A stretch of DNA of 64,000 nt from Macrotrachela quadricornifera. Its lineage: Eukaryota > Rotifera > Eurotatoria > Philodinida > Philodinidae. The translations under genes were made by a program, and so were the position numbers. Positions 21,581 through 33,860 of this stretch are shown piece by piece. The stretch lies in NCBI GenBank assembly GCA_022393335.1, contig JAJEKB010020795.1:563507-627506 (forward strand), written 5' to 3'. The first letter of the stretch is position 1. Every line of letters starts with the position of its first letter. The notes beneath the pieces are model-generated. The model had not been told where the DNA came from. It did not search any database and saw only the letters and a list, made by a program, of their open reading frames with translations.

Positions 21581-23415
21581 TTAGCGGCGTAACCAGGATT
21601 TTGGTCTAGGGGGAGCGGAGCTCCATATACGGTTCTTTGTGTTCTTTTATTTGATTCAATCACTTATTATTTAAGTATTCTTTATATATAAATCAGTAAA
21701 TATACAGTTCATGGTTCAATATTTATTACAGAATAACTTAATTATATCAACATAATTCTACTATTTATGTGTTTTGCAGCGAACACATCAACAACTTTAT
21801 CGAAATCTATGTCGAATTCTCTTTCAATAGCTAACACACTAAGATCGCTAAGTCTTTCATCACCCATTGAATTTCTTGCATAAGTTTTTATCAACTTCAT
21901 TTTTGAAAAGGTTCTCTCCCATGAGACAGATGACACAGGAAATGTTAAACCACCTTTAATCAAAGCAACAGCTGTAGAAAAGGCTTGTTTCATAGGTTTT
22001 AATTCATGAAGTACATCGAGCACAGTTGATAATTTAGAATTTTTAATCATAGGTTCTATCACAGAAATTTCGTTATGTATCATATTTTTTTCTAATGATA
22101 AATGATCAATTAATGGTTATAACATTTCCACATCTAAAAATTTTCCATTTGTTGGAGATAATGATGCAATACTATTTGCTATTTGAAGATTATGACTAGA
22201 GAAGCGTTCATTTAATTCAATTAAAATAGAATCAATTGTTGGGAAATACATTGTTCTTCGAAAATATGCTTCACTTATGTCACAATCTCGATGTCCAAGT
22301 GTTGTTGTAACAATACAATCTTTAAAACGTTCTGGAATTGTTTTTGGACGTCTTATTTTAACAGATACATTCATATCGATTTCATTTTCATTACAAAATG
22401 TAACTGCTTGATGATATAATTCTGTAAATAACTGTTCGTCTCTCATGAGGTTTAGTTGTTCACAAATAGTTATAATAAGATTCTGTGCACTACCAAGATC
22501 AACACATACTCCTTTGGAATAAAAAATCAAAAAGGAAATTCTGCTGTCTTATTCTCAAGAAAAAATGAATGTACCCTTTAACTGATCTGAAAGAATTTTA
22601 ATTGGTCCAAGTAGACGATGTAAAATAAACATAGCAATTATAAACATTGAATCTTTCACAATCAGGAGCAAACTTTGTGCATCAACAGCACGACTACCAC
22701 CATCATGTATCAAATCTGTCAATGCTGCAATAAGTGCTGAATAATTACATTTAATTGAATCAATTGATTTAAATCTCGAATTCCAACGAGTGTTTCCCCA
22801 TTTTTTAATGTTAAAGTTGTATCTAATTAAAAAATACAAGTAAAGCTATATGAAAAATGTGATCAATTTAAATCACTTTACCTAATTCTAACAATTTCTG
22901 TGCTTCAGAAAAATAACGATTAGTAACACCTGATGCTGTAAAATAAGTATGAATTTTAGAAATGATAGAAAAGAATTCATCAATATACGGTACAACCGAG
23001 CAAACATCACAAACGACTAGATTTATACGATGAGCCATACAATGAATATATATGGCTTTTGGCATAAACTGCCGTTGCAAAATTATATGCACTCCATTTT
23101 CATTTCCTGACATCACCGATGCTCTAAAGAAGGAAATATGAAAGATCACGGAACCTAAACGCCCAGTTTATCTTTAATATACCTATCGTAGCACTGAGCT
23201 ATACACATTAAGAGAGGAATGTTATGTTTGTTCAAAAAATCACTAATCTCTTTTGCTAAAGTAACAGCATCAAATCGATGAAGACGAATAAATCCCATAA
23301 AGAATTCTTTTATCTGCCATTGTTCATCAACCACACGAAGACAAATAGATAATTGTTTATTATGACTAACATCTGTTGCTTCATCAGCTAATAACACATA
23401 TACATTTCCATTCAC
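21581..23415 (-). mobile_element. hAT-superfamily transposon, decayed
   Basis: Minus-strand blocks match the ZMYM1/THAP12-like hAT transposase group. In order they are: LADEATDVSHNKQLSICLRV (DUF4371-type start of the RNase H fold), AQCYDRASVMSG (after removing a 62 nt intron), IHCMAHRINLVV, NTRWNSRFKSI, QLKGVCVDLG (after removing a second intron), and a C-terminal dimerisation block SSVSWERTFSKMKLIKTYAR, GDERLSDLSVLAIE. The copy is broken: an in-frame TAA follows DVEML near 22120, and the frame fails around the NTRW intron near 22800. The terminal sequence tagcggcgtaaccagg at 21582 is a typical hAT-like inverted-repeat end. I found no matching right end, and the N-terminal zinc-binding part is missing. 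Confidence 0.85.
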
Positions 23416-25300
23416 CTAAAACAACAAAATGCATGACACAGTGATGAAGCGAAGGTAAAACTGATAATTTAACTAATTCAATTTTTGCCCTATGTAACAC
23501 AATAACATAACTATTTTACTGTGTTCTAGTTTCTTAATTTTAAAATAGATCCTTTGTAGTTTCATTTAAATCATCTATTGATCTATATAGAAGGTATCCA
23601 AATAAATTTAAATTTATTAATAAAAATTGAAAAGAACATCTACCTACTATAGTAATTCCGGTCGTATATTCCAATATAGTAGAAATTGATTAGATAAATC
23701 GTGGGTTGCGTTTGTTTTTCATCAATTCTTGTGTTAGTCATCAGTCTATCTTATCTGTCACTTATTTGAATTATGAAATATCAGCGTCAACGATTAAATT
23801 TTCTTCTCATTGATAAATTGATCGATTATATGCAAATTTCTATTAGATTCATGTTAGATCGAGATATATTTATTTTTGAAAATAATGTAGAGAGTTTCTC
23901 TTCAGCAATCCGTTCATACCCTTTTTTTACTAATGAAATAGAAGATAAAAATATGTAGATTTTAACTCACTATACTATAAAGTTAGTCTCAATATAGGAA
24001 AATGAATTGATGAAAGAAATTTTCCATATTGTTTTCAAAGAATAGATATTTGTCAATTTCATATTAATCTAACGATAATTTGAATATAATCATTGAGCAT
24101 TAAGGTACGTTATTACGAAAATTATTTAAACTGTTTAAATAGTTGTCATTAGTCGCCAAAAACGCATTAAAACAATCAGAATATCATCGACTTCAAGCGT
24201 ATAAACATGTAAAACGTGTTAAAAGTCAATTTTTTATGAACCGTTTAAACGCCGCTTCAGGCATTTTCGTGTCTGCCTGGGAAAAAACAGCTAACCACAT
24301 CGTTTTCGGCCCCGTTTTAATAGACCTAGGTATAAATGCAATTCTAGAATGTTGTTTAGATCGTCAGTAATATAAAGGGATAGAGTAATAATACTATTTT
24401 CTTTTCATAATTGTGGAGAGTGAGTGAGAATGTTTATTTCTACCATCATTCATCCTCTTTAACTTTCGTAAATGAGATCACTCGATGAGAAATGATAAGC
24501 ACTTGTCTATTTGTTATGGTTTATCTTGCTCTTGAAATTAAGCATATTTAGAGATAACATTTATCATCTTTGTTAAAGATGCAATCTTTAAAACGTGACA
24601 ACTTATTGCTATGCGTTGATTCAATCGGATATTTTTGATACTCAACATTCATTTAATAGTAATTGCGTCTTTTGTGGTTGTACTTCTAACCAATTAGGTA
24701 TCCTTGGCTTCGGTCAGTAAATGTTATCGATTAATCAAATATACTTTGTTTTTTAAATTTATTTTAATAGTTGAGGACAAAGAAAGATGATAGAAGGGGA
24801 TTCAAGATTAATCTTCATTTATAACGTTATTGAAGTGACAATAAATGTTACTTTAATTATTCAGAAATGGTATGTTAATATTCGTCACCAGAGCAAAGAA
24901 GAAAAAGAAAAAATACTGTAATAAAATCTTTGATAAGCAGTTAGAATATTTCATATTTTACTTACAGAACTACAAGTGAAACTCTTGTGTCAATATGATG
25001 CATCGAACAGAGGACAAAAGAAAAAAAATATGAGAATTGCGTTTATAACACGACGCAAAGTTTTCGTTTATTTATTTGCATTTCTGCATATTATGCTCCT
25101 TTCTCAATATTATTCATTGAAGAAAAGGTATAATACAACAAGCAAGAAAATAACTAGAAAAAGTGTAACATTTTGAATCTTATGAGCAATATATTAACTA
25201 TTATTATAGTTCCTGGATATATACATAGCTCGAATAGTTATACAAAAGTGTAACTTTCATATTTCTTATATCCATCTGTCTATACTAGTCATTTTAGATT
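23416..25300. other. Gene-poor stretch
   Basis: Contains short frames at 23773-23958, 24143-24370 and 24976-25176 without recognisable domains. None has supporting splice sites. The last, basic frame ends about 125 nt before the LURP-one-related start and could be leader sequence. Confidence 0.35.
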
Positions 25301-26733
25301 ATGGCACATAAATATTTGACAGTTGATCCTTTGAGTGAACCGACATCCTTTCGTCGTTATAAAATTCACGAGAAAATGTTGTCGTTACACGATAGTTATG
25401 AAATTAAAGATGATTCAGATCAACCTGTTTTCAACGCTCGATCAAAGCAAACATTTGCTGGAAATCTTCTTCTGGAAGATATGGCTGGAAAGTGAGTTCA
25501 TATAATAATTCTATAATATTTTTTTAAATATTTCTCTTCCTATCACAATATATCTTACTCGTACATAATGGATTAGAATAACGAAATAATATTCTAGGCT
25601 ATCTGCGCATATCTTGACGATATTCATAGATCCCAGTAAAGCTAAGGAAAAATTAGTTCAAACTGATCAAATATGGTAATAAGCATAGCATGAAGAATAA
25701 CTGCACATCTTCTTTTATAGACGAATAAGAATACAATCACTTGAATACGATAGATTGATCCCTTAGCGGGCAAACATGTGAGTAACTTATAGTCCGAAAC
25801 GTTTAAATCATTTTCTATACATTCGATGTTGATCAATGAGCTGTAGTGTAGAAACAATGCAGACAATATTTTTAAAAACTAATTACTCATAGCTAGAAAC
25901 TCTACATGCCGAAATATTGTCTTATATCGATGATTTTTAGCTTAATAATTCGACCAATAATTTCTAATACATAATGAATGATGTACACTTAAGATGTTTC
26001 TTTTCTTTTCTTTTCTTTATTCATCTAATTCCTTCGAGAACCAACAATCTACTCATATTGTTGCAATTGTCATAGATATATCATGGAATGATTTAGAATA
26101 GCGATGGTTCTATCTTTGTTCAAAGAAAAATTTATCGATTCTATTAATTTTCATTGGATAAATAAAGTTTCTATTGAAGAGCAATGCTTTCTCCTCAAAA
26201 ACATATTTCCACAATAAATCATTGGACAAACATCTCAGAATCCAGCGATACATTTTATACAGAAGGTACTAATGATATTCCTACATTTAATATTTGAGAG
26301 ATCGATCAACATAAGATCAAGTTGTTCTTCTATCGAATAGTTATCCTCTCTTCTGACTAACAGAATATAAAAAGACCACTATTTTTTTATTTTTAGTGGT
26401 TTGATAAAGATTCAAGAAGAATTGCTTCATCTGCATCGAACATTTAAAATATTGTCAGCACGTGATGGTGAAGTTGATCGTGAATTAGCAGTGATCAAAC
26501 AGCAATTTTCGTTGCATGGAAAATGGTTGATAAAATCAATTTATGGTGAATATAAATTGGAAGCATTAGGTTTATTAAGTCATTCAGTCACATTGTCAAA
26601 AGCAGGACGAATAGTAGCAATTATGAATAGAAAATACTCCAATACAGCCGATAGTTATGGAGTAGAAATCGATGATGCTGAAGATCATGCATTTATTGTA
26701 GCATTGATGATTATCATTCATGAAGCACTATAA
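25301..26733 (+). CDS. LURP-one-related (LOR) domain protein
   Basis: Exons 25301-25491 and 26397-26733 join in frame (GT-AG, phase 2) to give 175 residues, nearly all one LURP-one-related/Tubby-C-like barrel. The match rests on KIHEKMLSLHDSYEIKDDSD and QPVFNARSKQTFAGNLLLED, then LIKIQEELLHLHRTFKI and SKAGRIVAIMNRKY, with DSYGVEIDDAEDHAFIVAL near the C-terminus. These follow the LOR order: start strand, F-x-V core, central hydrophobic strand, long loop with Lys, then terminal helix. Members bind membranes or have unknown roles; scramblases and plant LURP1 share the fold. The 905 nt intron is unusually long for this genome and holds no recognisable gene. The start is the first Met before the domain. 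Confidence 0.8.
25492..26396 (+). other. Long intron of the LOR gene
   Basis: 905 nt with donor AAgtgagt and acceptor tttttag. A 74-codon minus-strand frame (25642-25866) has no recognisable content. No inverted-repeat arms seen. Confidence 0.5.
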
Positions 26734-29400
26734 TGTTATTCTTTTGTTATCACTTTCAAGTTGATCTAAGTAATATGGTGTTTAGTACAAAATGCTCGAA
26801 AACTGAAAAAAGAGAAGAAAGTTTGTTCGTCCTCATTTTTTTACTAAAATGAAAACAATCGTTGAATTCGAACATTTTGTATCTAGTTTTGTGATATACA
26901 TGTCAACTATTAAATAAAAGGATAGAAGAATGACTAGAATAGCACACTAATCTAACAGAAACAATACGATAAATATTGTATTGACAAGTCATAATAATTT
27001 TTGATACTTTAGATTCTAATTTATTATATGCGCAAGTGACACAAACGAATTTGATTATCTTATTCGAAGGTGTTATAAAGTTATTAAAAAATCTAAAATA
27101 TCAGCTTTTCATGTTTTATCTATAAGAAGAGCCAGGATCTCTATTTCTTATCATGTTCAGGACATGCTTGGACAATCAACTTTTTTAACCTTTATATTTT
27201 TTATCCATGGTTTGGCTATTTCAGGCGTGAAATGTTTCAAATGATAAAGAATCTTTTTCTCAGCAAATCAATCGGTTTTGTATTATTTTTTGAATGCCAT
27301 TTTTTTATGACAAAAGATATCATATTTGACAAAATAAGGATGCAACTGTATCATGAACGAATCTTTTATTAGAATAAGAGATCCCAAGCTAATCTTTTTA
27401 TATATGTTGTAGCACCACTTACGACGCATCTTTCGATGTATTTTCTTTGAAACATTCGATGCGAAGATTATAAAAATCTCCTTCACAAAACATTTTTAAA
27501 ATTATAGGTGAATAAATCGAGTTTTTAGTTATCTGAACGACCTTCTTTATTATTATGCAAAACTATCACTTTAGATCAAGGTACAAAAATTTTGCTTTCT
27601 TTTTATTCTCAGAAAACCATTATGTACAGAGTGTTATAAGAGGTATGGGCCTCCACTAAAACTAACGTATCAATGATATCATAAATGTACTTTCTATAAA
27701 GGTCTTTTAATGTCGAACATGATAAATTTTTAAAAACTCTATACATTTTTTGGCGTATAAAATTAAGATACCAGTAATTGAAAAAAACAGAGCAAAACTT
27801 TTTTCTTAGAAATTTTCATGTGGTTCGATAGATTTTAACGAATTCTACAAAATTGAATATATCTAAAAAATCTTGAGTCATCTATTATAGATTAAATATT
27901 CAAGCAAATGTTTAGAAAACTCATTTTTAATCTAGAAGAAAAACACTCGATTTTTTCAATTAAATCAGCTTTTCTCATTATTTTTAATACTTCAGACTTT
28001 TCAAAACACTCTGTACAATATTTGATCGACAACCTTTGGAGATACCTATATCAATGTAAAAAAATACTTTGAAAGCGTTCGACTAATTGAAAAATAACAA
28101 ATTTATGTGTACTCCTAAATGTATCACTAATGGTGTACATGTTGCAAGTTGAGAATATAACAACATATGAAAGTAATATCATTCAATCGTTAGTTATAAT
28201 ATTTTGGTAGAAGAACAGTTAGTCTATTGAAAAATAAATATTAGCAATTGATCCAGCATAGTCAGAAACGTTAGTGATAGTAATTTAAGTAATATTAACA
28301 GAAAAATTAATCAGATACCATTAGTATATGAATTATAATTTCGAAGCAGATTGAGATAAAAGTTTCTGCTTTTCATAGAATTGTAGCTGATCAGCTGGTG
28401 ATTCTAGTTCATTTCTCAAAGTTTAAAATTAATTCTTTCTTTATAAAGCAACGATGTACTCCTTCAAGATGGTCATGGATCAATACTTATTTTATAAAAA
28501 TCGATATGTTGAATATACCCCTTTTCAACGATGGAAGCCACACCCTTTCTATATTGTTCTTATCAAAGGTTATTCAAAAATACCCATCCACCATTTTCAT
28601 GAAATTAGTTTATCAAATAGAAAGAAATTATATAACATGCTCATTGGCAGCCACATGACCATCCATAAGGCGAGATTGAGTAATAACCGTTAATGCTCGA
28701 AATAAAAACTATTATTTGTGGTGAAATAGAAAATTTGATGTATAATCCGCGTAAAATACTTCTGCATAATGATTATTCAATAATAATACGTGAAGTAAAT
28801 GTTGTTGATAAATAATCACAACATTACGATCAACATCAATACAGAAAAAGTCTTTTCTCATATATTGAACGAAAAGAAGCTAAAAAAAAACGAAAAGTTG
28901 ATAACTTCGCATTTATGAAAGATAATACTGATTTGAACCAATTTATTTCTGTCTAACCAGTCGTTTAGATGGTAGACATTGGATCAAATGAGAAAGAAGA
29001 TTTTGGCAGTTTCTTTCGTGTCATCCTCTATGGAAACAATTTTCTCATAAAGTGGCTTTATTTTTCGACAAGATAAGGCTAAAGTATCAAGAAAGACATT
29101 ACAAATGTTAATCAATAGATTGATATTTAATTAAATTATGAACCTTAGAAGAGATTCAAATCATTGATTTGATTTGTGCCAAAAAAAATTGACTTGTTTG
29201 TTTCTGAACTAAACAATTCTTACATGAAAGAGAAAGAATTGACATTGACTTAACTTAAGTTGACTTGAGAGTAATGGCGCAGAAATTGAACAATATAGAT
29301 AATATGTTTTAGATTTATTACGAAGACTAACTGATACTGAAAATGGATTTGATCGAGGAAACATGAACAAAGTATGATTTAGTATGAATAATGTCACTCT
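26734..29400. other. Gene-poor stretch
   Basis: AT-rich. Two overlapping plus frames at 28398-28693 look partly coding but match nothing I know. One candidate MITE at 27623-28017 is listed separately. Confidence 0.4.
27623..28017. repeat. Candidate MITE with 13 bp terminal inverted repeats
   Basis: tgtacagagtgtt at 27623-27635 is matched by aacactctgtaca at 28005-28017. The ends resemble Tc1/mariner-type termini. Subterminal pairing is poor and the target duplication is not clean, so this is tentative. Confidence 0.45.
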
Positions 29401-30520
29401 CTAATTAGTTTGCTCACAGTCATCATTCCGACTGCGTCTCCTATGTCTAGTGCGTGAATGCGATCTAGCACGACGGTTCACAGGGGCATAGTAGTTATAT
29501 TGTTCGGAGTTAGCATATGGCTTGTCGGAGTTCCATGATGTTTGCATAACATAACCACCTCGTGTTTGAAACGATTCACAGATGACAGCACCACGAGCGC
29601 CTCTGGTGCCTCTTCGTCCAAAGCGCCCACGCCGAAAACGACCTCGCATTACAGGTGTATCACACTGCGACGTTTCACCTTGATCAGACTTATCATCAGT
29701 CGAAGTTTCGTCGTTTGTCCGAGTAGAAGATCGATGCTCTAAACAAGATGGAACCATTCTATTCCGTGGGCTAATTAAAATATAGATGATTACTATTGAA
29801 TCTCAAACAAAGATGCTAAAGCAAGCTATCATTTACTTATATCGGTTTTCATTTCAATAGTCTCAATTGAAGTATTTAAAATTTCATCAAGATTTTCGCT
29901 GAAAGACTCTGCAACTGAGACGAAATCTTTAGCTTCATCGTCGCTCGAAATAGACGCTATGCCAAATATCTTGCGTTCCAATATTTTGATCGGATCATTT
30001 GAGAGGAGAGAAGCTTGAGAATAAATCAGAACATCTTGTTTAAGTTCTTCCAATATCTTCGACCAAGCAGTCAAATCTATTTCGATGAAGTCGTCATCTT
30101 CACTTGCTTTGACTAGCTGTTCCCTAATTAATGGAATTTTTTCAGAAAGCATCTCTGAATAAAAAATATATAGAAATAGATCTGTTCTTTTTTCTGCCAC
30201 AAATACAAACCTTTGATAGATCGACTAGTGTCATTCATCTCCTGCTGAACATTTCTCGCAGTTTGTTTAACCTTTTCAATCCATTCATCTTCCCAGTTCT
30301 GTATTCGATTGATCAAAATAGTCAAACGATTATTTTCTTCTGTCAATTCTTGATAAAGTTTGTCTTGTTCTTGAATAATTTCATCAAGCTGAATATGGAG
30401 CTTTTGTCGATGCTCGCTCGAATGTTTGGCACAAAATGCTTGCAAACATCCTTGGCATTTGAAAATACTATTGTCTTTACCACATGTAAAGCACAATTCT
30501 CTTGGTAAGATGCGGGCCAT
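29401..30520 (-). CDS. B-box-like zinc finger, coiled coil and RGG-tail protein
   Basis: Exon 1 (30211-30520) encodes MARILPRELCFTCGKDNSIF and then KCQGCLQAFCAKHSSEHRQ. This is a B-box-like Cys/His cluster (C-x2-C-x7-C-x2-C-x4-C-x2-H). A coiled coil follows (QLDEIIQEQDKLYQELTEEN). Exon 2 (29837-30154) continues helical and acidic. Exon 3 (29401 to about 29792) is basic: an RG-rich patch (MRGRFRRGRFGRRGTRGARG), then an Arg/Ser tail (RRARSHSRTRHRRRSR), suggesting RNA binding. Intron 1 is 56 nt. For intron 2 the donor is clear at 29836, but the nearest acceptor (tttaattag) would break the frame; acceptors at attcaatag or tttgtttgag keep it. So either one of those is used or the gene ends at the TGA at 29829. 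This architecture is common in bdelloids. Molecular role unknown. Confidence 0.7.
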
Positions 30521-32003
30521 ACAAGACAGAACAGAATGAATACTAAGAGTATAATACGATACTCAGGTATCTTAAAAAATGGAGAGCTGCAAACGGAATA
30601 GATAAGTCGAGAAAAAGAATCTTTTTAGTTCTTTTTATCAACGAATTTTCGATAGAGCCTTTCTTCATACTACGCATTTTATGAAACATCATGCGACGCT
30701 CATGGCAATAAAGAAATTATTAAGATTGATAAAAGGTTAAGTAATCATGTCTAATCAAGGAGTGGCAGCAATTAAAGCATAGAATATTCTATAAGCCTCA
30801 CTAATGTATTGCAGGAGGTGATGAATAAGGTTTGTCAAAATTTTCTGAGTAGATTGCGTCATTTTCTTGTCTTCAATAAATGGAAATTAGTCTCGCTACC
30901 AAACACTTCCTAGATACATCTAACTGGTAAGGGCTATGATTCATAATAATGATAAGTGAGCATGAAGAAAAGTCTTGAACCTACACGTCGATATTTGGTG
31001 TACTGTTGAAATACATCATGTTGAATTATTTGTGTTGCTTTTTATATCTTCTTTAAAAGGCAAAAATGTGTAGAAAAGTTCCATTCAGGCATTTAGAAAA
31101 ACCACAACTCTTGGTTTTACTGTTTGGGTATTATTGATTTTGATATGGTATTGTCTGTGAGTTACTAATAAAAAATCTGATTTTGAAAAGATAAAACAAC
31201 AATGCTTTTTTGTAAACTTAGTTGTATACATTCCTGTCAAATGGGCTTCGGATATAATACTATAGATCGATCAAAAGTAGGTATTTTGTTATGGTGACTA
31301 TTGTGACTTTGCTTAAGAATTATGATCAGATAAATTTAGAATTCTTGATATAGTTTTTAAATTAATCTTAGTTATGATATTGACACAAGAGGTAGAAATA
31401 TGAAAGTTTAAAATAAAGTCAAAGACATGGTACCTTTTCGAAGATTCGAAATTTTCGTATTTACTTTGCAATAAAAACAATGTAAGCAACTCCTGTGTTG
31501 TTGATCCTGCTGGCCAATATGTTAGCCAATTCAAACAGTCACATAGACCTTGCGCATAACTATCTTAACCTATAAGATCATTAGCGTTCATCATCAGCAT
31601 ATCAAAATGTAATATAATACAAGTCTCAATCTCCAGAGATAAATCGAGCCGAAGACACGTGATTGCCTAATATTTAGAGAACCTCTGCCTATAGACCTAC
31701 AGAACAAACTATTTCGTGTCCCCAATCCCATTTGTTCTGTCTCGACTTTTTAAAAATTGCTTTGAATTCTGTTTGCTCCATCTCGAAATCTTTTCGAATA
31801 GTTCTGAAAACTCTCCTTTGTCCCGTTAGTTGAAAAAACCAATGAACATATGATTTTGTTAAAGAACGCTACATCCTTTCCATACTACCGGTGGAAACAA
31901 TTTATTCATGTCCATCATATTGAGATACACCAACGATTTTTCGATAATCATTGCTGACTATGCGATATCAAGCGAAATAAGCATCAATTAACGATGACAG
32001 AAA
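30521..32003. other. Intergenic, nothing recognised
   Basis: AT-rich spacer between the B-box gene and the second DUF4246 copy. No supported ORF or repeat arms. Confidence 0.45.
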
Positions 32004-33860
32004 AATATAGCTGTTATTCAGATTGTGTATGTTGTAATTGATCTCTTGCTTCTTCTCTATTTCTTGGTGTCCATGTAGATAAAGATCGAACAAATTCAGT
32101 TGTTCCACAATTTCCCCAACAAATCCATCCCCATCCAGATTTTTCATCTAACATTGAACGTCGAACACGAGCACGAAATTCTTTAGCAAAATCTTTTGTT
32201 TCCCATATTGATGATAAATTTAACATTTTTAATATTTTATTAATAATTATTTCAGGTAAACCATAATCATTCCATTGTTGTAATACTTGAATAATAAAAT
32301 CTTTTGAAGCATAAATAATTTCATTTGATGAAATTTCAATTGGTTGTTCAGGATCAACAATAAAAAAATTTAAAAATGTTCGACGACGACCATCTTCATG
32401 TGTTAAATTTCGAATTTGTTGAAAACGATGTGGAATTGAATTTGAAAATACAATAGCTGTACCAGTCTTAATAGATGATACATAATGATCAATTTCAATT
32501 TTATCATAATACTCTTGAGGTGCATATTTTGGACGAAATTTTAAAGAACCTCCTTCAAGTTGTTCATCAACATCTAAATAATAAACTCCAACAGCAACAA
32601 TATTTTCTGTTTGTCCTTCAGTATGCCATCGACCAGAATATTTCATACCTACACATGAAAAAAGATAAGATTTAGATACATTTCTTTTATTTCATTTACC
32701 TGATTTTAAATTATAACTTTGTGCTTTAACAATAACTTGTAATTTTTGTTGTTGATTTGAATTAAGTTTAATTAATTTCATTTGTTCAAACATTGGTAAC
32801 ATTGAATGAAAGATTTTTGCTATATCACCATAACTTTGTTTATATTTTAATAAGGCAGGTAAATGATGAATTGGTGTTTTAATATCAACTTTTCCATTTT
32901 GATCAATAATAAATTCTGATGGTACCCATTGATATGTATCCCGTAGTTTTTCATGTTCAGATAAATCATTATATTCTCCATTTGTTATATCTCTTTTAAA
33001 GCGATGTTGTTGACGTTCGTCATTTTTTAATTGTCTTTTTCGTCTTTCAATCCATCGATCTCTATCAAATGTTGATGGAGGTTTATATGGAAGTAAATCA
33101 GGATCAATAATATCTTCAACAGGTGATGGATTTGGATGAAAATCTTGACGTTCTTCATTAAGATTATAAAACACCTTCAAAAGTCGTTCTCGACATGAAT
33201 TTTTAATTGGTAAATTTTCATGAATCCATACTGGATAAGTAAGAAAAGCATAACCACCATCACCAAATTCTGTTTCTCGATCACCATGTAATCGATAAAA
33301 ATCAGGTTTATTAATTGTTGTTTCATCAATTATTTCATTTATATCAATTAACCATTTATCATTCCATTTAATCCATTTACAAACCCAACATGATTTCATT
33401 TGTTTTGGTGAATATTTTTCATACATATAATCAGAACATTTATCTACTTCAACTTCTTTTTCATTTAACCAAACATGAATACCTTTAGATTCTTCAAATT
33501 CTATTAAAAATACTCGACAAGGATATTCTTCAATATCATGAGTTTTTCCATAATGACGACGAGATGAAGAAAGTTCTTGTAAAAGTGTTTGATCAGTTAC
33601 ATGAATTGTAAACCATTTATAAAGATAATCATATAAAATATGTGGTTGAATAGAAATAAAATGATGTTGATCAAGACTGGTAGAGGTTGTTGTTGCCATG
33701 AAAGAAAAATGAAGAAAATGTTTTGTAAAGAATGAAGAAAAGATATTTATTTTCTATGTGTTGTGAAATTACATGCTATGCAACATGTGAATAAGACAAG
33801 GTCATACAAAACGTGGTTGCATCACATATTATTGCCAAATAAAGCAAATAAAAACTTATT
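32004..33860. repeat. Segmental duplication, copy 2
   Basis: Same-orientation counterpart of 14319-16175. Similarity fades upstream after aataagacaaggtcata and stops downstream just after the stop codon. The endpoints show no obvious transposon ends. Confidence 0.85.
32014..33699 (-). CDS. DUF4246 family protein (copy 2)
   Basis: Exon 1 is 32700-33699, exon 2 is 32014-32648, with a 51 nt intron; 544 residues, as in copy 1. All supposed iron ligands (WHTEG, distal PHRFQQ) and the RRTFLNFF block are kept. I count 12 amino-acid differences from copy 1, five of them within residues 377-388 (after KFRPKYA), close after the WHTEG block in sequence. No stop or frameshift occurs in either copy, so both are probably functional. 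The flanks are also duplicated. Function as for copy 1: a 2-oxoglutarate/Fe(II)-oxygenase-like protein of unknown substrate. Confidence 0.85.

Noticed and set aside
24143..24370. 75-residue plus-strand ORF as a gene
   Set aside because: No domain, no splice context and no repeat partner.
28398..28693. Two overlapping plus-strand ORFs
   Set aside because: Overlapping frames in AT-rich DNA without recognisable motifs; could not choose or support either.
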